Assembly: GCA_031291475.1 (NCBI GenBank)
Contig: JARLIY010000171.1
Location: 56,920 to 120,919 of the forward strand
Reading direction: 5' to 3'
Length of the DNA: 64,000 bases
Source of the DNA: Xanthobacteraceae bacterium
GTDB lineage: Bacteria; Pseudomonadota; Alphaproteobacteria; Rhizobiales; Xanthobacteraceae
Under the pieces are notes generated by a model. It saw only the letters and a program-made list of their open reading frames with translations, did not search any database and was not told the DNA's origin. This document shows, in pieces, positions 37,068 to 46,286 of this stretch (the stretch's first letter is position 1; each line of letters starts with the position of its first letter). The translations under genes were made by a program, and so were the position numbers.

Positions 37068-38891
37068 ATGGCCGCCCGCATCGAAGATTATGCGATTATC
37101 GGCGATTGCCGGACCGCCGCGCTGGTTTCTCGCGACGGCTCGATCGACTGGTTCTGCTGTCCGCGCTTCGATTCGGAGGCGTGTTTCGCCGCGCTGCTCG
37201 GTTCACCCGAGCACGGCCGCTGGCTGATCGCGCCAAGCGCGGCAGCCCGTATCACGCGTCGCTACCGGCCGAAAACGCTGGTGCTGGAGACCCAATTCGA
37301 AACGGAAGAGGGCGCGGCGACGCTCATCGACTTCATGCCGTTGCACGGTCGCCATTCGACCATCGTGCGCCTGGTCACCGGCATCCGCGGCCAAGTGACG
37401 ATGCGCACCGAGCTGATCCTGCGCCTCGGCTACGGCGCCATCGTCCCCTGGGTGACCCGGCTCGAAGACGGAGCGTTGCGGGCGATCGCCGGACCCGACA
37501 TGGTCGTGCTGCGAACCCCCGTGCATCAGCGCGGCGCCGATATGACCACAGTCGGCGAGTTCACCATCGAGCGCGACGAGACCATCCCCTTTGTGCTGAG
37601 CTATTTGCCGTCGCATCGTCCGCTGGACGAGCCGCTCGATCCGGCGCGGGCCTTGGCTGAAACGGAAACGTTCTGGCAGGACTGGTCGGCGAGGTGCCGG
37701 CCCGCCGGGCCATGGTCGGAAGCGGTGCTGCGCTCGATGATCACGCTCAAGGCGCTCAGTTATGCGCCCACTGGTGGCATGGTCGCAGCGCTCACCACGT
37801 CGCTGCCGGAGCAGCTCGGCGGCGAGCGCAATTGGGATTACCGCTATTGCTGGCTACGTGACGCCACGCTGGTTTTGCTTGGCGCCATGCACGCGGGCTA
37901 TTTCGAAGAGGCCCAGGCCTGGCGCGATTGGCTATTGCGGGCGGTCGCCGGCAGCCCGGAGCAACTGCAAATCATGTACGGTATCGCCGGCGAGCGGCGG
38001 CTGACCGAATGGACCGTGCCGTGGCTGCCCGGCTACGAAAAATCGGCGCCGGTGCGTATCGGCAACGCCGCCCACAGCCAACTCCAGCTCGACGTGTTCG
38101 GCGAGATCATGGACGTCCACCATCAGGCGCGTCGCGGTGGGCTGTCGACCAATGAATCGGGATGGGCGGCGCAGCTTGCCTTCCTCGACCACCTTTAGAA
38201 AATCTGGAAGGAACCCGACGAGGGAATTTGGGAAGTGCGCGGCGCTCCGCGGCACTTCACGCATTCCAAGATGATGGCGTGGGTCGCATTCGATCGCGCG
38301 ATCAAGAGTGCGGAAACCTTCGGGCTCGAAGGTCCGCTCGACGAATGGCGCAAATTGCGCGAGGAGATTTTCGACGAGGTGTGCGCGAGAGGCTTCAACG
38401 AGCAACTCGGCAGCTTCGTGCAGTCCTACGATTCAAAGCGCCTCGATGCCAGCCTGCTGCTTATTCCGTGCGTCGGCTTTCTGCCGGTTTCCGATGCGCG
38501 GGTGAAAAATACCGTCGCGGCGATCGAGCGCCGCCTGCTGCGCAACGGTTTCGTCATGCGTTACGACACGCAGGAGACCGACGACGGCCTGTCGCCGGGC
38601 GAAGGCGCCTTCTTCGCCTGCAGCTTTTGGCTCGTCGACGTCTACATGCTGCAAGGCCGCGTCGCCGACGCCGAGCGGATATTTCGTCGCCTCATAGCGG
38701 TGCGTAACGACGTCGGCCTGCTCAGCGAGGAATACGATCCGCGCTTGAAGCGTCTGGTCGGCAACTTTCCGCAGGCCTTCTCCCACGTTGCGCTGGTCAA
38801 CAGCGCCTACAACCTGACGCGGGTGGAGATGCCGGTCGAGCAGCGTGCGCAGGCCGACCAAGTGCCGCCGGAAACAGTCGACGCGGATTGA
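37068..38891 (+). pseudogene. GH15 family glucoamylase/trehalase-like gene, interrupted by an internal amber codon
   Basis: The frame encodes a 607-codon GH15 protein that is collinear with the intact GH15 gene at 47903 but has one TAG at 38196-38198. The first half carries YAIIGDCRTAALVSRDGSID and NWDYRYCWLRDATLVLLGA; after the stop the same frame continues with IWKEPDEGIWEVRG, SLLLIPCVGFLP and GEGAFFACSFWLVDVYM. Relatives have Glu where the stop sits, so GAG to TAG is the simplest cause. In glucoamylases the general acid Glu lies in the (G)xxWE segment, here after the stop, so the N-terminal product should be inactive. A sequencing error or readthrough remains possible. The stop codon of the upstream dehydrogenase is four bases before the ATG. 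Confidence 0.85.
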
Positions 38892-38905
38892 GCCTGCCAA
38901 ACGCC

Positions 38906-40342
38906 TCAGCCGCGTGTGAGAAACTTCAGCATCAGATCGGTGATCCGCCCGAAGGGCGGATAGAGGAAACGCGCGGCATTGAAGCGGCTCTGCAGGAAGA
39001 CGCCCTTGCGATGGGAGAAGGTCTGAAAGCCGAATTCGCCGTGATACGCGCCAATGCCGGAAGGCCCGATGCCGCCAAACGGCAGGTTCTCCGCAGCAAA
39101 ATGGAATAGCGTCGTATTGACCGAGGCGCCGCCGGAGACGGTCTTGCGCAAAACCTTGTCGCGTTTGGCTTGATCGGTGCCGAAATAATAGAGCGCGAGC
39201 GGACGCGGGTGGGCGTTGACGTAATCGATCGCCTGGTCAAGGCTGCGATAGTTCTTGACCGGCAGCACGGGGCCAAAAATTTCGTCGCGCATGATGGATA
39301 GGTTGTCGCCTGGTTCGATCACCAGCGTGGGCGCGAGCTTTCGCCCCTCTGCCGGCAGCGTTTCCCGTTTCGGATTGATCTCGATCACGCGCGCGCCGTT
39401 CGCCTTGGCCTCAGCAATGTATTGCGCGACGCGCCGATAATGCCGGTCGTTGACCATCGAGGTGTAGTCTGGATTGCCGGCGAGCGTCGGGTAGAACTTC
39501 TCCACCGTATCGACGGTCAGCGTGATGAATTCATCGAGCCTCGGCTCGGGCAGCAGCACGTAATCGGGCGCGATGCAGGTCTGGCCGGCGTTTACGAGCT
39601 TGCCATAGACAATGCTTTCGACCGCGCCGGGGAGCGACGCATCTTCGCCGAGGATGCACGGCGACTTGCCGCCGAGCTCCAGCGTCACCGGCGTCAAATT
39701 CTCGGCGGCGGCCTGCATGACCAGCCGCCCCACGGCGGTTGAGCCGGTATAAAGCAAATGATCGAAGGGAAGGCGCGCGAAGGCCTGGCCTGTATCCGGT
39801 CCACCGACAACGGTCGCGACCTTGTCGGACGGGAACAGGCCGCCAAGAAGTTCGGCCAAAAAGTCCGATGTGCGCGGCGTCAGCTCAGACGGCTTCAACA
39901 TCACGCGATTGCCGGCCGCGAGCGCAGCAATGAGCGGCACGATCGAAAGGTTGAGCGGATAATTCCACGGACTGATGATCCCAACCACGCCGACCGGCTG
40001 ATAGAGGATACGGGCGCCCGCCGGCATCAACTCGAGGCCGACCGATACCCGCTTCGGCCGCATCCAGCCGGGAAGATGGCGAAGCGTGTGACGGATTGCA
40101 GACTGCACCGGCATGATTTCGCCGAGCGCGGTTTCGTGACGCGAACGATTGCCGAAATCCGCCGAAATCGCCTCGGCAAGGCGACCGGCACTTTGCTTGA
40201 TCGCTTCGCCGAGCTTTGTCAGATCGGTGCGTCGTTCCTGCAGCGATGGCGCTCCCGCGCGCAGGAACGCCGCGCGCTGTGCATCGAAGACCGCGCGCAT
40301 TTCGGGGACGGCTGCGGGAATCTTGACAAGCATCTCGTTCAT
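38906..40342 (-). CDS. Coniferyl-aldehyde-dehydrogenase-like NAD(P) aldehyde dehydrogenase
   Basis: A 478-residue aldehyde dehydrogenase: IISPWNYPLNLSIVPLIAAL (cofactor and catalytic Asn), LKPSELTP, LLYTGSTAVGRLV, VTLELGGKSPCIL with the general-base Glu, NAGQTCIAPDY with catalytic Cys, and EIFGPVLPV. The C-terminus (LPFGGIGPSGIGAYHGEFGF, then FLYPPFGRITDLMLKFL) resembles coniferyl/fatty aldehyde dehydrogenases, the latter an amphipathic or membrane-contacting tail. The ATG overlaps the stop of the amidase remnant by four bases, so it was once translationally coupled to a complete amidase. Substrate: aromatic or long-chain aldehyde, undecided. Confidence 0.92.
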   Translation of the reverse strand: MNEMLVKIPAAVPEMRAVFDAQRAAFLRAGAPSLQERRTDLTKLGEAIKQSAGRLAEAISADFGNRSRHETALGEIMPVQSAIRHTLRHLPGWMRPKRVSVGLELMPAGARILYQPVGVVGIISPWNYPLNLSIVPLIAALAAGNRVMLKPSELTPRTSDFLAELLGGLFPSDKVATVVGGPDTGQAFARLPFDHLLYTGSTAVGRLVMQAAAENLTPVTLELGGKSPCILGEDASLPGAVESIVYGKLVNAGQTCIAPDYVLLPEPRLDEFITLTVDTVEKFYPTLAGNPDYTSMVNDRHYRRVAQYIAEAKANGARVIEINPKRETLPAEGRKLAPTLVIEPGDNLSIMRDEIFGPVLPVKNYRSLDQAIDYVNAHPRPLALYYFGTDQAKRDKVLRKTVSGGASVNTTLFHFAAENLPFGGIGPSGIGAYHGEFGFQTFSHRKGVFLQSRFNAARFLYPPFGRITDLMLKFLTRG

Positions 40343-40620
40343 AGCGGCGGCCTCGTTGGATAGTCCAGTTGCTTCCTCGCCACGGCTTCAATCTGCGCCA
40401 TGGCGGCCAGCGCAACATGATCGCGCCAGGGCCGGGCGATCACTTGCACGGCGATCGGCAAACCGGCGCTGCCGCGCTCACTCTCGCGGGCAACCCGATC
40501 CATCAGATCGCGCCTCTGTGGGCGGTCGCTCTCTTCGTTCGCTCGCACGCGCGTGACCGGAACGACTCCGGCCGGGAAGCCGGTGACATTGGAAATATCG
40601 GTGAGTGTCATAATGCGCGC
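40339..40620 (-). pseudogene. C-terminal remnant of a FAAH-like amidase
   Basis: About 94 codons with NVTGFPAGVVPVTRVRANEE, SAGLPIAVQVIARPWRDHVA and a short C-terminal helix, which are the last part of an amidase-signature enzyme of the fatty acid amide hydrolase type. The Lys-Ser-Ser catalytic half, several hundred residues upstream, is missing; the sequence before it is unrelated. The stop overlaps the aldehyde dehydrogenase start (ATGA), a relic of an amidase-aldehyde dehydrogenase operon. A deletion joining the remnant to new upstream DNA is likely. Confidence 0.8.
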
Positions 40621-40995
40621 CCCGGAAACCAGGCATGGCCTGGATGGAAGCATGCAACGTCCATCCATTCACACCCTTTGTCAATTTGCCAGCGGCGCCA
40701 GGGTTGGCACGCGGGCCGCCGCGCAATCATCAAAAAAGGCAGCGTAAACGGTGGGTTGGCGACGGGCCTCCTGGTTTAATCCATCACCCTCTTCGCATTG
40801 CGGCAATGTTCTGCGGCGCTGCGTCATAATCGAATGATGGATTTGTCATCGGAAATTATTATTGCTGATTTTGTAAGCAACAGTTGTTTGTTGCACGCTG
40901 CAAAAGCGCGGCTCATAGTTATTAGTAAAGGCGTTAGAATCGCGATGTTAGAACGCGATGAGGAAACAACCGCTCAAGCCCCGATGGAGGATACG
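40621..40995. other. AT-richer intergenic region
   Basis: About 370 bp between the amidase remnant and the small exported protein. The stretch 40820-40960 is clearly less GC-rich than its surroundings and probably holds the promoter of the forward gene. I see no RNA gene or repeat. It may also contain the junction of the amidase deletion. Confidence 0.5.
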
Positions 40996-41214
40996 ATGCG
41001 CAAAACTCTGATCACCATGACTGCCGCGGCTGCGTTCATGTCAATTGGCTTCGTGTCGGCGCAAGCCGGTGGAGCGGCGAGCGCGCCGTCGAAGTACAAC
41101 CATTCAACCCAAACCGCGAGCGTGCAAGCGCGGAATCATCAGCTGGTGCAAACCGCCGATTACAGCATCACCGAGTTTTCTTCTTCTTCGGCGCACAGTT
41201 CGCCGAAGCGTTGA
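40996..41214 (+). CDS. Small exported protein, unknown function
   Basis: 72 residues with a Sec signal (RKTLITMTAAAAFMSIGFVS, cut near AQA) and a short mature part rich in Ser, Gln, His and Asn (STQTASVQARNHQLVQTADY, ending SSSSAHSSPKR), probably unstructured. GGAGG stands five bases before the ATG. The frame is open upstream, but the signal peptide fixes the start. No family recognised. The AT-rich upstream region suggests its own promoter. Confidence 0.7.
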   Translation: MRKTLITMTAAAAFMSIGFVSAQAGGAASAPSKYNHSTQTASVQARNHQLVQTADYSITEFSSSSAHSSPKR

Positions 41215-41309
41215 GGCGCGTCTCTCGACTTCACGGTCGAGCATAGGCGCGGGTCGTCCGCCGACATCGATGGCGTGAACTGATAGCCTGGAGCGGGACC
41301 GCGGCGCAG

Positions 41310-42194
41310 CTATTTGCCGGCGGCCTGCCGCGGCGATTGTGCTTCACCGCGATTTTCAAGGCCGGCTTTCACGCCGCCCGATTCTCCGGAGCGCGACGGA
41401 GTACCCTTGGCTACCCATGCGCGCACCGTCGGCAAAATCTGCGGCAACAGTGCGTCGACCTCGTTTCGGGTCATTCCGGGCCGAATGCGCGGGTCATAAA
41501 GAATATTGACGAGGTGCTGATCGTAAACGTCGAAGAATCCCATTTGCACGTCGTCATTGAACATGGTCCAGGGGACCGAGCTGTCGTCGTTGATGATCCC
41601 CAGCCCTTGCAGCATTTCTTCGTAGGCGCAGTCGTAAAACGAAAACTCGCCGGCATCGACCGGCAGAATGACCTCGGCGCGACGGATACGAAAGCTCGCG
41701 TCTTTGCCGATACCCGACAGGCATTCCGGGGCAAGCGCGCGCTGAATGAGCTTTGCCCTTTCCGGCCCGAAGTGCGAACGGATGGTCGGTGCGAGATCGC
41801 GTCTTTGCACGAGTGTCACGACGAAATTCGCTGATTGCCGGTCGTCGGTCATCGCCAGATCGAGGTGCTGTACAAGGGCCCGGATATCGGCGATGACGGC
41901 CGCAATTTCCGCGCGGCGATCGGGCGTGCCGCGATCGACCACGAACACCCGGACCGGCTCGTCGAATTTGCGTATGCGCTCAGCCCGCCGATCGAATTGA
42001 AGTTCGGCGCGGAACGCGGTCTTAAAAAATCCGTCCTTGATCTCGGCATCGCTGAAACTCGTCCGTTCGAGCAAGCGGCGAATGCTGATGTCGGAATTTT
42101 CGGCCGCCGCCGCGCAGCCAATCGTGATCGCCGCCGCGGCTACCATGACTGCGACGGCATTAGAGGCCGCAGGAGGGGAAGGCAGATATTTCAA
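41310..42194 (-). CDS. Exported DUF2927 family protein
   Basis: 294 residues. The N-terminal signal ends around ITIGCAAAAENSD, near a lipobox-like Cys but off consensus, so Sec or lipoprotein is open. The body shows KFDEPVRVFVVDRGTPD, ECLSGIGKDASFRIRRAEV, FYDCAYEEMLQGLGIIND and DQHLVNILYDPRIRPGMT, the DUF2927 wording, which in other bacteria is a putative peptidase-like periplasmic domain. A TTG at 42194 has GGGAG six bases upstream and gives a normal signal peptide; ATG 42236 has no ribosome site. Two Cys (CLSG, DCAYEE) may pair. Confidence 0.82.
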   Translation of the reverse strand: MKYLPSPPAASNAVAVMVAAAAITIGCAAAAENSDISIRRLLERTSFSDAEIKDGFFKTAFRAELQFDRRAERIRKFDEPVRVFVVDRGTPDRRAEIAAVIADIRALVQHLDLAMTDDRQSANFVVTLVQRRDLAPTIRSHFGPERAKLIQRALAPECLSGIGKDASFRIRRAEVILPVDAGEFSFYDCAYEEMLQGLGIINDDSSVPWTMFNDDVQMGFFDVYDQHLVNILYDPRIRPGMTRNEVDALLPQILPTVRAWVAKGTPSRSGESGGVKAGLENRGEAQSPRQAAGK

Positions 42195-42436
42195 AGTCTT
42201 CTCCCGGCGTCTTTGCCCAGCTTGTGTGCAAGGCATGTGCCAGGGGCGAATCTGCGGATTGATCGATAGGAATTCGAGACGGAAAGCCGGCGATTGCTAT
42301 AAAAATCGGATCGCCGAACAGGCGAAAAAATTATATTTTACAATCGCTTGACTCACTTATGCGTCCCGACTGGCTGGGATGCCCCCGGACGAGAATCGGC
42401 AGACGACATCTGAGCGTTGAAATGGCAGAAAAATGA

Positions 42437-43948
42437 TCAATTTTCGGGCACTAGACCGTGCAATCTACGCAGCTCGGTCTTGAGCACCTTGCCGTAATTG
42501 TTCTTGGGCAAAGCCTCGAGAAAGACGTAGCCTCGCGGGCGTTTGAACCGCGCGATGGCGGAAAGGCACAGCGCGTCCAGTTCTTCCGCGGACACCGTCC
42601 GCTCCGGGCGCGCCACCACGCAGGCGATGACTTCCTCGCCCCAATCGGGATGCGGCCGGCCGATGACCGAGACTTCGAAGACGCCGGGATGCCGCAGCAG
42701 CACTTCTTCGACCTCGCGCGGATAGATGTTGCTGCCGCCGCTGATGATCAGATCCTTGGATCGGTCTTTCAGCGTCAGGAATCCTTCTTCGTCGAAGGTG
42801 CCCATGTCGCCGGTGTGCAGCCAGCCGCCGCGAAGGGTTTCGGCGGTGGCGGCCGGATTGTTCCAATAGCCCGCCATGACCACTTCACCGCGGACCAGCA
42901 CCTCGCCGACTTCGCCGATCGGGAGATCGCGGTCTTGCTCATCGGCGACACGCACCTCGACATTGGTGCGCGGCAGGCCGACCGAGCCCATGATCTCGCG
43001 CCAGCGCGGCCGCGCGCGGTCGGCGTGCAACGCCTTCGACAGCGCGGTGATGGTCATCGGCACTTCGCCCTGACCGTAGATTTGTGCGAATTTCGGTCCC
43101 AGCAAATCCATGGCCCGAACAAGCGTCTCGAAATGCATCGGCGCGCCGCCGTAGATGATGGTACGCAAGCCCCGGTGATCGGCGGCGGCGAAGCCCGAAT
43201 GATTGACCAGCCGGCTCACCATGGTCGGCGCGGCAAAGAAGCTGACGTTGCCGTGCGCGGCAAGCAGCGTCGCGATCTCTTCCGGGTCGAAGCCGGTGCT
43301 TTCGGGGACGACGGTGTTGGCGCCCATGGCGACGAAGGGCAGGCCGTAGCAGCCGGAACCGTGCGACATCGGCGCGGCATGGAGCACGCAATCGCCGGCG
43401 CCGACCGGCTCGATCTCGGCGAAATAGGCGAGCGTTTGCGCCATCATGATGCCGTGGGTCAGCATGGCACCCTTAGGGCGGCCGGTGGTGCCGCTGGTAT
43501 AAAACAGCCAGGCGAGATCGCTCGGCTGGCGCGGCACGATGTCGACGCCATCGCCCTGAAAAAGCCGCCGCCATTCGCGGCTGACGGTCGCGATGGTGCG
43601 GCCGTGCGGCGCCACGTCGTCGGCGCGATCCGGGCTGGCGAGGATCAGCGCAGCTTGCGTGTCGCCGACGATGTAACCGAATTCGTCGCTGTGCAGCTTG
43701 GCGTTCATCGGCACCGCAACCAGTCCGGCATGCCAGATCGCGAACAGCGCTTCGAGGAATTCCGGCCGGTTGGTCATGGCGATCGCCACGCGGTCGTCGG
43801 GCCGGCACAGCGCACGCAGATTGCCGGCGAGCACGCGCGAACGGGCCGCCCATTGCCGATAATTTGTGTGGGGCTTTTCGCCGAATGCGATTGCGGGCCG
43901 GTCGGCGGCCGCCCGACCCCATTTCTCCACCCAGCTCGCGAGATTCAT
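42437..43948 (-). CDS. AMP-dependent acyl-CoA synthetase
   Basis: A 503-residue acyl-adenylate/CoA ligase with AMP-binding P-loop LFYTSGTTGRPKGAMLTH, the A5-type IIYGGAPMHFET, A7 GGWLHTGDMGTFDEEGF with catalytic Asp, the hinge DRSKDLIISGGSNIYPREVE, and the C-terminal Lys PKNNYGKVLKTEL. It activates a fatty or aromatic acid as acyl-CoA; the specificity pocket cannot be read by eye. Third in a reverse run: FAH hydrolase, cupin, synthetase, gaps 26 and 22 bp, suggesting one pathway of acid breakdown. Confidence 0.92.
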   Translation of the reverse strand: MNLASWVEKWGRAAADRPAIAFGEKPHTNYRQWAARSRVLAGNLRALCRPDDRVAIAMTNRPEFLEALFAIWHAGLVAVPMNAKLHSDEFGYIVGDTQAALILASPDRADDVAPHGRTIATVSREWRRLFQGDGVDIVPRQPSDLAWLFYTSGTTGRPKGAMLTHGIMMAQTLAYFAEIEPVGAGDCVLHAAPMSHGSGCYGLPFVAMGANTVVPESTGFDPEEIATLLAAHGNVSFFAAPTMVSRLVNHSGFAAADHRGLRTIIYGGAPMHFETLVRAMDLLGPKFAQIYGQGEVPMTITALSKALHADRARPRWREIMGSVGLPRTNVEVRVADEQDRDLPIGEVGEVLVRGEVVMAGYWNNPAATAETLRGGWLHTGDMGTFDEEGFLTLKDRSKDLIISGGSNIYPREVEEVLLRHPGVFEVSVIGRPHPDWGEEVIACVVARPERTVSAEELDALCLSAIARFKRPRGYVFLEALPKNNYGKVLKTELRRLHGLVPEN

Positions 43949-43970
43949 CGCGCCCGCCGTCGCGGTTCGA

Positions 43971-44507
43971 TCAGGGCGCGGGCTTGGCGTCGATGAGCAC
44001 TGCGGCCAGCAGGCAGGGCTTGCCGCTGCGATTGACCCACGCGTGGTTGGTGCCGCGCTGGACGATGCAGTCGCCAGCGTGCAGCTCGACCTCGCCTTCT
44101 TCCATCAACATGTGCATCGATCCGGAGATGACCACGAGGTAATCGATCGAGTTAGTCTTATGCATGGTCGGGTGCTTGGCGGAATCCTGCGCGCTCGGCT
44201 TGTTGGTGCTGCCGAGATGGCCGAAGGCAGCGTCCGGATCGATTTTGGTGCCCGCTCCCTCGGGCGGAATTTCGACGACGCGGAAGATGGTGCCGGACGG
44301 CGTCGGATCATGGCGCATCGGGCGCAACGAGCGGTCCTTCGCGCCATGATTATCGACCGGCATTTCGTCGGTCACCCAGACCTCCGTGACGCCGAGGCCG
44401 GGCCATCCTTTGATCTCCGTCGCGTTCGGCGCGTGATCGTCGATCACGACGATCGCCTTGCCGGCGGCGTTATGGCCGGTGACGAAGCGGCGGATCTTTT
44501 GCACCAT
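43971..44507 (-). CDS. Cupin-fold protein
   Basis: A 178-residue single-domain cupin with MHKTNSIDYLVVISGSMHML (cupin motif 1) and LHAGDCIVQRGTNHAWVNRSG (motif 2). Motif 1 here has Ser and Asp rather than the usual HxH, so metal binding may rest on the remaining His and Glu. The N-terminus carries a separate stretch with VIDDHAPNATEIKGWPG. GGGAGG stands seven bases before the ATG. Middle gene of the FAH/cupin/synthetase operon; likely a small enzyme or binding protein of the same pathway. Confidence 0.88.
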   Translation of the reverse strand: MVQKIRRFVTGHNAAGKAIVVIDDHAPNATEIKGWPGLGVTEVWVTDEMPVDNHGAKDRSLRPMRHDPTPSGTIFRVVEIPPEGAGTKIDPDAAFGHLGSTNKPSAQDSAKHPTMHKTNSIDYLVVISGSMHMLMEEGEVELHAGDCIVQRGTNHAWVNRSGKPCLLAAVLIDAKPAP

Positions 44508-44533
44508 GACATTTCCTCCCGAGTTGTTTTGAT

Positions 44534-45511
44534 TCATCCGCGCAGGATGCGATTACGCAATACGCCGATTTTCTCGACCTCGAGCTCGACGACATCACCG
44601 GGTTCGAGGTAGCGGCCGATCTCGAGGCCGGAGCCGTTGCCGACCGTGCCTGAGCAAAATATTTCGCCCGGATGCACCGTCTCCGCCCGCGAGACAAAGG
44701 CAATGCAATCCTCGTATTTCCAGTGCATCTCGCGCGAACTGCCGCGGCCGCGCTCTTCGCCGTTGACGCGCACGATCATCTCCAGCGCGTAGGGGTCGGG
44801 AATTTCATCGGCGGTGGTGATACACGGTCCGATCGGATTTGAATTGTCGAAATCCTTGCCTTTGCCCGGGCCGAGACTGGAGAGCATTTCCAGGCTCTGC
44901 TCGTCGCGCGCGGATAGATCGTTGAAAATCGTGTAGCCGAAAATGTGTGCCCGCGCTTGTTCCTTGGAGATATCGCTGCCGCGCTTGCCGATCACGCAGG
45001 CGAATTCCAATTCGTAGTCGATCGTCTTCGAATAGGCCGGCCACTTTACGTCTTGATCGGTGCCGCAAACGCCGAAACGACTCGGCTTGTAGAAGCTCGG
45101 CCGCTCGTACCAGATTTTCGGCGCCTTGAACCCGCCCTGCTTTTCCAGCTCGCGCAGCGCTTTTTCCGGATCGGGCGCGGTGGCGGCCCGCATCTGCTGT
45201 ATGCGCGTGAATGCCTGAATTAAATGCTTTTCGAAGCAAAGGAAGTCGCGCAATTGCGGCGGCCCCGGCAACGGCGCCAACAGCCTGACCGACGCGGCGT
45301 CGATCATGCCGCGTCCGCTGCGCTGCGCGTCGGCGGCAATCTCGCGGGCGCGGTCGAGGGCAGCCGGGCCGGCTTCGATCAACGCCTGCATGCTGCCGAA
45401 AGCGGAACCCGCGTCGGCGAACGCGGTTACGAAATCGACGATCCGCCGATCGCCGTCAGCCAGCGCGCCGATGCGCTCCGCGCCGGCGGTCGCGAATGTA
45501 ACAAGCCTCAT
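44534..45511 (-). CDS. Fumarylacetoacetate hydrolase family protein
   Basis: 325 residues with the FAH domain: YELEFACVIGKRGSDISKEQ (metal Glu), HIFGYTIFNDLSARDEQ (metal Asp), KDFDNSNPIGPCITTADEIP and SRAETVHPGEIFCSGTVGNG SG. This COG0179 group hydrolyses or decarboxylates 2-oxo-4-ene or acylpyruvate intermediates of aromatic breakdown. The N-terminal region (GALADGDRRIVDF) is normal. Clear AGGAGG-like site before the ATG at 45511. First gene of a reverse run with the cupin and acyl-CoA synthetase, divergent from the CMD gene. Confidence 0.93.
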   Translation of the reverse strand: MRLVTFATAGAERIGALADGDRRIVDFVTAFADAGSAFGSMQALIEAGPAALDRAREIAADAQRSGRGMIDAASVRLLAPLPGPPQLRDFLCFEKHLIQAFTRIQQMRAATAPDPEKALRELEKQGGFKAPKIWYERPSFYKPSRFGVCGTDQDVKWPAYSKTIDYELEFACVIGKRGSDISKEQARAHIFGYTIFNDLSARDEQSLEMLSSLGPGKGKDFDNSNPIGPCITTADEIPDPYALEMIVRVNGEERGRGSSREMHWKYEDCIAFVSRAETVHPGEIFCSGTVGNGSGLEIGRYLEPGDVVELEVEKIGVLRNRILRG

Positions 45512-45713
45512 GGCCTTTCCTCCCGACCGCTCTCTGCGGCAATCTTGTCATTCCGGCCAGCATATTTCATTGAATGTCGCGGAGAGGCAACCGCGTCGAA
45601 CGGCTGCGGGGTCAACGTCCGATTGCAAGACGTCCGTCGACACGCAACGCCATGGCGCCCCCTCTTAGCCTCCGTTACATTTTGACCGAAGATAATGACG
45701 ACAGGACGTTGCG

Positions 45714-46283
45714 ATGAGCAAAGAGCCCCGCTTCCCGCTGCTTACGATGGATCAACTCAGCGACAAGCAAAAGCCGCTCGGCGAAGAGATCATGAAGGTA
45801 TCGAGCGTCGGTCTGGGCGGGCCGTATAATGCGCTGCTGCGCAGTCCGGTGCTCGGGCAAAGGATGCTCGACCTCCTGCATTATCTGCGCTGGGAAACGT
45901 CCGTGCCGTTGCACCTCAACGAACTTGCGATCCTCATAATCGGGCGGCAGTGGCGCTCGCAGGTGGAATGGTTTGCGCACGCCCCGATCGCCATCAAGGC
46001 CGGCTTGTCGCCGGATATCGTCGCCGAGCTCAAGGCCAACAAGCGGCCGTCGAACATGAAGCCGCAGGAAGCTGTGGTGTACGACTTCGTCACCGAGCTG
46101 ACCGCCAGGCACGAAGTCTCCGACGAAACCTTCAATCGCGCCAAAGAGCTTCTCGGCGAGCAGCAGGTCGTGGATCTGACGTCGGTCGCCGGCACCTATA
46201 TCGGCATCGCCATGCTGCTGGCAATGAGCGAGCAGGGCGTGCCGCCCGGCAAGGAACCGCCGTTCAAGCGCGGTGAGCCTTAG
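45714..46283 (+). CDS. Carboxymuconolactone decarboxylase-like protein
   Basis: 189 residues, about twice the size of the core CMD domain but common for AhpD-like proteins of this group. RWETSVPLHLNELAILIIGR and QVEWFAHAPIAIKAGLSPDI give the family helices; the AhpD-type CxxC is not present, so a peroxidase-cycle role is unlikely. VDLTSVAGTYIGIAMLLAMS is the second helical element. In protocatechuate catabolism CMD decarboxylates gamma-carboxymuconolactone, but many such proteins have other roles. Divergent from the FAH operon and convergent with hss. Confidence 0.9.
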   Translation: MSKEPRFPLLTMDQLSDKQKPLGEEIMKVSSVGLGGPYNALLRSPVLGQRMLDLLHYLRWETSVPLHLNELAILIIGRQWRSQVEWFAHAPIAIKAGLSPDIVAELKANKRPSNMKPQEAVVYDFVTELTARHEVSDETFNRAKELLGEQQVVDLTSVAGTYIGIAMLLAMSEQGVPPGKEPPFKRGEP

Positions 46284-46286
46284 CCG

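Noticed and set aside
40703..40718. TTGGCACG near the amidase remnant
   Set aside because: There is no TTGC at the -12 distance.
42458..43996. 512-codon forward open frame
   Set aside because: Antisense to the whole acyl-CoA synthetase, which has all its motifs; the forward product is Arg/His-rich with no family.
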